64,000 nt of DNA from Chloropicon primus. Its lineage: Eukaryota; Chlorophyta; Chloropicophyceae; Chloropicales; Chloropicaceae. The stretch's first letter is position 1, and each line of letters opens with the position of its first letter. This document shows positions 57,931-64,000 of this stretch, one piece after another. The stretch spans positions 703,278 through 767,277 of the forward strand of contig CP060762.1 in assembly GCA_023205875.1 (NCBI GenBank), given 5' to 3'. Made by a program: the position numbers and the translations under genes. The notes beneath the pieces were generated by a model. That model had not been told where the DNA came from, searched no databases, and saw only the letters and a program-made list of their open reading frames with translations.

Positions 57931-60207
57931 ATGGAGGAGTCTGATGTGAGTGGGAAGGTGGAGGCGTGGTTCGCGGAGGAGGTGGGGAGGAAGCACAAGA
58001 CGGAAGTGGACCCAGACGTGGTGGAGTATGTTGTCGGGGTCGTCACCACGGACGAGGACTTGGTCGAGGGTTGTCGGCAAGGGGACTACTCGATCATCGT
58101 GGACGCCCTCGGACCCATGCTTGAGGATTGCTTGGGCCTCGAGGACCAGGAGGAAAAGGTCGCGGCGCTCTGCGAGTCCTTCGCCAAGCAGGTCTTGGTC
58201 CAGGGGGATGAACAAGATCAAGATCAACAGCAACTTGAGCCCAGGGGGAAGGGGGTCGAGGAGAACGGCAACGGGAGAGGAGGGGGCGGTGGGGGGTTCA
58301 TGATCGCCGAGGCGGTGGCGAGCGACTCGTCTTACGCGGGCGAGCAGCGCCTGAAGGAGAACGTCCTTTCCTCGGAGCAGCTCATTGCGGAGTACCAGGT
58401 CCCTACCCTGCCCAAGGCGAGCGCCAAGGAAAGAGCCAAGCTGGAGAGGCGAAAGAGGAGGCAGGAGGAGCTCAGGGAGAAGGAGCTCGAGGAGCACAAG
58501 AAGCAGGTGCAGATGATGCTGGACGAGCAGAGCGGAGGCGGCGAGGGGGAGGCGGCGATGCCCACCATTGTGAGGAACCAGGGCGGCCCGCCCATCGTGG
58601 ACCTGAAGCTGGAGCAGCTCAGCGTGGACGTGGGAGGCAAGGAGCTGATCGAGAACTGCCAGCTGACCCTGATCAAAGGCCGGAGGTACGGCCTCGTCGG
58701 CAGGAACGGGACGGGGAAGACGTCCTTGCTCCGGCACCTGTGCAAGGAGAACGCCGTCAAGGGGATTCCCAGGAACTGCCAAATCCTCCACGTGGCCCAG
58801 GAGGTGAAGGGGGAGGACACCACCGTGCTCGAGTCCGTGCTGGACTGCGACACGGAGAGGAAGCAGCTGCTGGAGAGGGAGAAGGAAATCCTTGCGCAGC
58901 AGGCCAAGGAGGGGGGAGGCAAGGGGGACGGGAAAGGGAGCGGGGAGCTGGAGCGGATCTACGACCGCCTGACGGAGATCGATGCCCACGAGGCGCCCTC
59001 GAAGGCCAGCAAGATCCTCCACGGCCTCTCCTTCGACGAGAGCATGCAGAAGAGGGCGACCAAGACCTTCTCGGGCGGCTGGCGCATGAGGATAGCCCTG
59101 GCCCGGGCGCTCTTCGTCCAGCCCGACCTGCTCCTCCTGGACGAGCCCACGAACCACCTGGACCTGCACGCGGTGATCTGGCTCGAGGAGTACCTGCTGA
59201 ACTGGCCCACCATTCTCGTCGTGGTCAGTCACAGCAGGGGCTTCCTGGACTACCTTTGCACGGACATCGTCCACCTGCACTCCCGGAAGATCCAGGTCTA
59301 CTCGGGCAACTACACCAACTTTGAGAAGGCGCGGAACGAGCAGCTGAGGAACGAGAAGAAGGCCTACGAGAGCGACCAGGCGAAGAGGAAGCACATGGAG
59401 GACTTCATCAACAGGTTCAGGGCGAACGCGAAGCGTGCCACGATGGTCCAGTCGAGGATCAAGGCGCTGAAGCGCATGGCGGAGGTGAGCCTGACGGAGG
59501 AAGATCCGGAGTACGTCTTCAGGTTCCCGGACCCCGGCCAGATCACCGGGTCTCTCATCTCCTTTGACGAGGTCTCCTTCGCTTACACGGGCAAGGACGG
59601 CGCGAGGGGCCCCACCCTCTTCGACAAGGTCAGTTTCGGGGTGGACGCGGACAGCCGCATCGCGCTCGTCGGGGCCAATGGCGCGGGAAAGACGACCCTG
59701 CTCAACCTGATGACTGGCAGGCTGCAGTGCACCTCGGGGTACGTCAACAGATCCCCCCAAGTCCGGGTGAGCGTGTTCAGTCAGCACCACGTGGACGGCT
59801 TGGACTTGTGCCTGCGGCCCTTGGAGTACATGCTGAAGGAGTTCCCCAACACCAGCGACGACGTGATGCGCGGCCACCTCAGCAGGTTTGGGATCCCCCA
59901 GGAGCTGCAGATGCAGAACATGTACAAGATGTCCGGAGGCCAGAAAAGCAGAGTCGCTTTTGCCAAGATCACCTTCGACAAACCCCACGTCTTGCTGTTG
60001 GACGAGCCCAGCAACCACCTTGACATGGATGCCGTGGACGCCCTCATCCAGGGCCTCAACGTCTACAAGGGCTGCGTCATTCTCGTGTCCCACGACGAGC
60101 ACCTCATCTCCGCATCGGCGAACGAGCTGTGGGTGTGCGCGGACAAGAAAGTCACGAACTACAACGAGACCTTTGAGCACTACAAGAAGAGCTTGAGCAA
60201 AGCGTAG
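57931..60207 (+). CDS. ABCF3: ABCF3/GCN20-type ABC ATPase
   Basis: Single exon, 758 residues (yeast Gcn20 is similar in length). The N-terminal ~90 residues (KVEAWFAEEVGRKHKTEVD) form the ABCF3-type helical domain that in Gcn20 contacts Gcn1. Two ABC modules follow without membrane helices. Module 1: GRNGTGKTSLLRHL, signature FSGGWRMRIALARALF, Walker B DLLLLDEPTNHLDL. Module 2: GANGAGKTTLLNLM, signature MSGGQKSRVAFAKITF, LLLDEPSNHLDMDAVDAL. The linker has the EF-P/ABCF-like FINRFRANAKRATMVQSRIK. ABCF3/GCN20 works on ribosomes and helps activate the Gcn2 stress kinase. A 16-bp repeat lies in the leader. Confidence 0.95.
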   Translation: MEESDVSGKVEAWFAEEVGRKHKTEVDPDVVEYVVGVVTTDEDLVEGCRQGDYSIIVDALGPMLEDCLGLEDQEEKVAALCESFAKQVLVQGDEQDQDQQQLEPRGKGVEENGNGRGGGGGGFMIAEAVASDSSYAGEQRLKENVLSSEQLIAEYQVPTLPKASAKERAKLERRKRRQEELREKELEEHKKQVQMMLDEQSGGGEGEAAMPTIVRNQGGPPIVDLKLEQLSVDVGGKELIENCQLTLIKGRRYGLVGRNGTGKTSLLRHLCKENAVKGIPRNCQILHVAQEVKGEDTTVLESVLDCDTERKQLLEREKEILAQQAKEGGGKGDGKGSGELERIYDRLTEIDAHEAPSKASKILHGLSFDESMQKRATKTFSGGWRMRIALARALFVQPDLLLLDEPTNHLDLHAVIWLEEYLLNWPTILVVVSHSRGFLDYLCTDIVHLHSRKIQVYSGNYTNFEKARNEQLRNEKKAYESDQAKRKHMEDFINRFRANAKRATMVQSRIKALKRMAEVSLTEEDPEYVFRFPDPGQITGSLISFDEVSFAYTGKDGARGPTLFDKVSFGVDADSRIALVGANGAGKTTLLNLMTGRLQCTSGYVNRSPQVRVSVFSQHHVDGLDLCLRPLEYMLKEFPNTSDDVMRGHLSRFGIPQELQMQNMYKMSGGQKSRVAFAKITFDKPHVLLLDEPSNHLDMDAVDALIQGLNVYKGCVILVSHDEHLISASANELWVCADKKVTNYNETFEHYKKSLSKA

Positions 60208-60428
60208 AGGGGGTTGAGGGGTTGAGGGGGGCGAGGAGGAGGAGGACGCGAGGCGGGATTGAGGCGGGGCGGGGCCTGTTGCGAAAACTTTCTGTAGGGT
60301 CAGAAGGGGTCGGCCTGCCGCCGGGAAGTTATTATGCGTTTCTTTCCTCTCCGTGTATGAATCATCACAGCAAACAAATGGAATTTTTTTGTGAAAAATT
60401 GTATTATTTTTTCTCCCCACCCTGGATT

Positions 60429-62399
60429 TCATCCCGCCCCCCGGGGCGAGACGATGCCGTCGATGGCCTCCACCAGCGCCTGCGTCTCGAACCGGAACTG
60501 GCCGTTCCCCTCGGGATCAAAAGAGTCCACCTCCACGACCCGCACGCCCAGTCCTGAGAGCCTCTCGAGGTCGGAGCTCGGGTCGTACACCGACCCGTGC
60601 CTCGGGACCAGCACGTGGGTGATGTACTCCGAAGGGGAGTGGGTCAAAACCCCGTTCCTGCCCGACTCTCTCCGGTTCAGGGACGAGCAGACGGCGTTCA
60701 CGCAGTCCGTGGCCGTGTACCCGGATATCTCCCTGTCGTGCCAACCGTTCAACAGCAGGATCTGCCAACACGGCGCAAAGACACCAACACACAAAGAAAA
60801 AGAAAAAGAATGAGATTCGTCAGCCGAGCGCGATCCAAGGAGGCACGACAAGCCGGCCGGGGTGCGCCGGGCGATGCGAGGTGTCTCTAATCCATTTTTA
60901 ACCGAGATCATCGACGCTAAAGATCTAACTCAGCCTATCATAAAACTAGAAGGACGCTGTGGGCACCACAAACTCTTGTCCTCGGACTCGGCAAGCAAAT
61001 ATAGAGAAAGGTTGCGAGCCGATCCTCGTGCGATGCCGCCCCCAGAGGCGGTTTTCCTGCCCGCCAACGGCGTCGTTACCTTGGTCCTTACCTTCTTGAC
61101 CCCCTCTCCCCTCTCCGCGATGGCCTCCCCCACCCCCTGCAGTATCAGGGACGGGCACAGGCTGGTGTAGAAGCTCCCCATTCCGTACACCACGCACGTG
61201 GCCTCCCTCAGTCGGTCCAGAACCCTCTCGTTCGCCCTCATCACGATCTCGTGCTCGTGCGTCGCGCCCTCGTAGCTGAGGTACATCACCCTCCTGATGG
61301 GCGAGTCCAGGGGCTGCTCCGCGGCAGCCTTGGTCACCCCCAAGTTCGCGCCGCCGCCGTACTCCCTCTCACTCAAGGACATGGGGCTCTGCATCACCTT
61401 GGGGTGGCTGATCTCGTTCTGGCCCCTGATGACCGTGCCGTCCTCCAGCTCCGCCCCCAGCACCAACCGGTCCTCGGTGCAGACGCAAGGCAGCACCAAG
61501 CAGTTCTCCGGGATGCCGCTCACCCTGCTGTACAGGAAGATGGCGGCCTCAAGGGACCGGAAGAAGATCCTCGCCCCCGCGAAGAAGTAGTTCCCGATGC
61601 TCCCGTTCGCAAAGTCAAACCTCATGCTGCTCTGCCTCAAGATGTTCTGCTGGAAGTGGACCAGGAACGCCCTTATCGTGTTCTTGTACGGCTCGCTGAT
61701 CTCCTCCCACAGCTCGTGGTCCCCCTCCACCACCCGGTACCACTCCGCCTTGGCCTCGTCGCTGTCCCTGGAGCACAGCCTGTGCCCCAAGAGCGCGTTC
61801 ACCGCCCTCGCCTCCCCCGTGCTCTCCGAGCTCAGCCGAAGGCACCGGCTCCTGATGTCCCCCACCGCCGGACCGCCCAACACCCTCACGATCTCCGCGG
61901 TGCTCCCCCCGTCGTCGCTCACGGGGAGAACGTGAGTCACCGAGCGGGCAGACGACAGCGACGGCGGACGGAGGTGGCGGGCGCACGAGTTGAGCGCCGT
62001 CCCACCGCTGAACACCAAATAGTCCTCCCTCCCCATCCCCTGCTGGTCCCCCAGCACCATGTCCGAGTCTCTTGGAAGGGGAACGGCAACGACACTCGGC
62101 ACGAGGTCCTGGTCCAGGTGCTGGTGCTGGTCCTGGTGCTGATCCTCCCGCGCGGTGGTCGCCGTCCTGCCCGGGTCACCTACCGCGCGAAGAGGAAAAC
62201 GTCGTGGCCTCTCCTGCTGCTGCTGCTGCTGCTGCTGGAGGTGGTTGAACAACCGTTGTCCACCTCGTTGTCGTCGTTGGCCACGCCAGGCGTTCGACAA
62301 CCCACTCCCGCCGCGCGTTGGCGTGCTCGTGCAAGTGTTCCGCCCGCCTCGAACCCGCGGTCCCGCCCACTGCTCCATGCCTCGCCGAGCCCAACCCAC
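60429..62399 (-). CDS. CofD/YvcK-like (UPF0052) protein with N-terminal extension
   Basis: Exons 62399-61092 and 60761-60429, about 546 residues; the K|I join gives VKKILLLNGWHDREISGYT, typical of the family. The core begins DYLVFSGGTALNSCARHL and continues VTHVLPVSDDGGSTAEIVRV, LGGPAVGDIRSRCLRL, FDFANGSIGNYFFAGARIFF and VVYGMGSFYTSLCPSLIL, all conserved in CofD/YvcK. CofD builds the F420 side chain from Fo; YvcK proteins are UDP-sugar-binding regulators of cell shape and metabolism. Plants and algae have a homologue of unknown role. The ~120-residue leader has a Gln8 tract (62207-62233) and a DQHQHLDQD repeat and could be a transit peptide. The 330-bp intron is AT-rich compared with the exons. 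Confidence 0.88.
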
Positions 62400-63030
62400 C
62401 CCTCCCTCGTTGTTCTGTGGCGGTGCGAGGGTTGGGAGATGCCCAAGCCCCTGGTGTCGAGGGGAAGAGGGAGAAGGAGAGGAGATCTTGGGACAATGCG
62501 GAGTGGGAGAGGAGAGGAGGCAAGGAGAGGTGTGTTATGGGTAGTTGTTCGTGGATTGGATCATCTTGGTTTGGTTCATGCTGACTTGATTGTGTAATGT
62601 AGGTGTGTATGATATGATTCTGTTGCTATTATTGTCCATTTTGGGGCCTATTTTTTGGTACGAATAGTGGAGTGACGGATCCAGTTCGTGTCCGATGGCT
62701 GTAAAACTTTGTCAGAAGGGGCTTGTATTTTATATTTGGATACTGTTTGAATATGGTGTATGTACACGTAGTCCTTGAACCTGTAGAGGTCCATCTGTCG
62801 GACCACTAAAACCCAAACCACAGACCTCCATGGATGATGATGATGTTGTGTGAATAGAGTCCGTGATGGAGAGACCTGTTCCGGGTGGAGTGCAATCTAG
62901 GGCACCAGAGAATAACGAGGTCCAATCGTAAACCTTACCCTGATCCACTCTTCTGCTGGAATCCGTCGTCTTATGCGACCTGGTTTAGGGCCGACTAAAA
63001 CCCAGATCACACTTAAAACCTATACTAGAA
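62400..63030. other. Gene-free, AT-richer subtelomeric sequence
   Basis: Composition shifts from GC-rich to mixed at about 62570. Short CTAAAACCCA motifs occur at 62808-62817 and 62995-63004 and an AAAACCTA at 63015-63022, i.e. telomere-like units in reverse orientation. No gene supported. Confidence 0.7.
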
Positions 63031-63540
63031 GGAAAACTGCGGTGGCTCGGAGGCACCACGGAAAGCTTGGATGATGCGACGGTGTCTTTCTCTTAGGCTT
63101 CTTTTGTTCTCCGGCTCCTTTCCTTGGCCAAGTCGTCCTTCCTTTCTTCCTCGGGCAAACCCTACTCAAGACACTTCGGACCCACGAGAGGGCCTTTTAG
63201 GCGTTAGGTTTTGGGACTCCCAAGGCTTTAGGAAACGCGGTGACTCGGAGGCACCACGGCAAGCTTGGATGATGCGACGGTGTGTTTGTCTTAGGCTTCT
63301 TTTGTTCTCCGGCTCCTTTCCTTGGCCAGGTCGTCCTTCCTTCCTTCCTCGGGCAAACCCTACTCAAGGCACTTCGGACCCACGAGAGGGCCTTTTAGGC
63401 GTTAGGTTTTAGGACTCCCAAGGCATTAGGAAACGCGGTGACTCGGAGGCACCACGGCAAGCTTGGATGATGCGACGGTGTCTTTCTCTTAGGCTTCTTT
63501 TGTTCTCCTGCTCCTTTCCTTGGCCAGGTCGTCCTTCCTT
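63031..63540. repeat. Subtelomeric tandem repeat, about 199-bp unit, ~2.5 copies
   Basis: Units start at about 63031, 63231 and 63429 with GGAAACGCGGTGACTCGGAG-like sequence, then CACCACGGCAAGCTTGGATG and ATGCGACGGTGT. They close with CCTTTTAGGCGTTAGG and AGGACTCCCAAGG. Copies differ by few substitutions. The third is cut after GTCGTCCTTCCTT at 63540, where the telomeric array starts. Units contain telomere-like TTTTAGG (for example 63392-63413). Confidence 0.93.
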
Positions 63541-64000
63541 AGGTTTGTAGGTTTGTAGGTTTGTAGGTTTGTAGGTTTTAGGTTTTAGGTTTTAGGTTTT
63601 AGGTTTTAGGTTTTAGGTTTTAGGTTTTAGGTTTTAGGTTTTAGGTTTTAGGTTTTAGGTTTTAGGTTTTAGGTTTTAGGTTTTAGGTTTTAGGTTTTAG
63701 GTTTTAGGTTTTAGGTTTTAGGTTTTAGGTTTTAGGTTTTAGGTTTTAGGTTTTAGGTTTTAGGTTTTAGGTTTTAGGTTTTAGGTTTTAGGTTTTAGGT
63801 TTTAGGTTTTAGGTTTTAGGTTTTAGGTTTTAGGTTTTAGGTTTTAGGTTTTAGGTTTTAGGTTTTAGGTTTTAGGTTTTAGGTTTTAGGTTTTAGGTTT
63901 TAGGTTTAGGTTTTAGGTTTTAGGTTTTAGGTTTTAGGTTTTAGGTTTTTGGGTTTTAGGTTTTAGGTTTTAGGTTTTAGGTTTTAGGTTTTAGGTTTTT
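63541..64000 (+). repeat. Telomere-type array, unit TTTTAGG
   Basis: Begins with four AGGTTTGT units (63541-63572), then about 60 copies of the heptamer TTTTAGG to the window end. The G-rich strand reads 5' to 3' toward the right, as at a right chromosome end. Rare variants are TTTAGG (63904-63909) and TTTTTGGG (63945-63952). A TTTTAGG unit differs from the plant TTTAGGG and Chlamydomonas TTTTAGGG by having only two G residues. Confidence 0.95.

Noticed and set aside
57565-60432. A 955-codon open frame antisense to ABCF3
   Set aside because: It mirrors the GC-biased codons of ABCF3 and has no domain; the sense strand carries full ABC motifs.
63031-64000. Possible CRISPR-like array
   Set aside because: Units are tandem without unique spacers, and the heptamer array is telomeric.

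Overview
The window looks like the right-hand end of a nuclear chromosome from a small, GC-rich, photosynthetic green alga. It carries about 38 closely packed genes on both strands. Introns are short with GT-AG ends, usually none to three per gene. Many products are plastid-type: a fibrillin/PAP, homogentisate phytyltransferase, a DUF1995/LPA3-like photosystem II factor, a PSA2/BSD2-type zinc-finger protein, plastid RRF and class II DAHP synthase. The last 460 bases are a telomere-type array with unit TTTTAGG, G-rich strand pointing outward. A marine pico-chlorophyte (for example Chloropicophyceae) fits, but the lineage is inferred, not shown. All exon joins were worked out by hand from GT/AG sites and reading-frame continuity.

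Layout. 1-14.1 kb: a membrane guanylyl cyclase running off the left edge (-), an AZG-type purine permease (+), a fibrillin (+), an unrecognised one-TM protein (+), a TLC-domain protein (-), and a 1,881-residue intronless receptor with two periplasmic-binding-type domains, a TM, a kinase, a class III cyclase and a long unassigned tail (-). 14.7-22.6 kb: an LRR protein, an ATM1-type ABC half-transporter, a J-domain protein, an LRR-like protein and VTE2. 22.7-29.9 kb: a 58-bp minisatellite, a HARE-HTH protein, a COP1/SPA/RUP-type WD40 protein, a probable thylakoid protein and a RAB5IF/OPTI homologue. 30-45.9 kb: a divergent pair of plastid-protein genes whose transit peptides lie in an inverted repeat, a PPR protein, CHMP6/VPS20, a PHD-homeodomain protein, a tandem GYF protein, V-ATPase subunit D, two small unknowns, a GT4 glycosyltransferase and DAHP synthase. 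46-62.4 kb: Rab11, a spliced homologue of the T4-type phage prohead protease, a DUF502/LIKE-COV protein, a bacterial-like glycosyltransferase, an EF-hand protein, ribosomal protein P1, plastid RRF, ABCF3/GCN20 and a CofD/YvcK-like protein. 62.4-64 kb: gene-free subtelomere, about 2.5 copies of a ~199-bp repeat, then the telomere.

Most genes are unrelated housekeeping or plastid genes with no operon logic. The most unusual items are the intron-bearing prohead-protease homologue with apparent catalytic His and Ser and an N-terminal Met-Gly-Cys, the double-sensor receptor kinase-cyclase, the transit-peptide inverted repeat at 30.87-31.03 kb, and the TTTTAGG chromosome end joined directly to a broken subtelomeric repeat.
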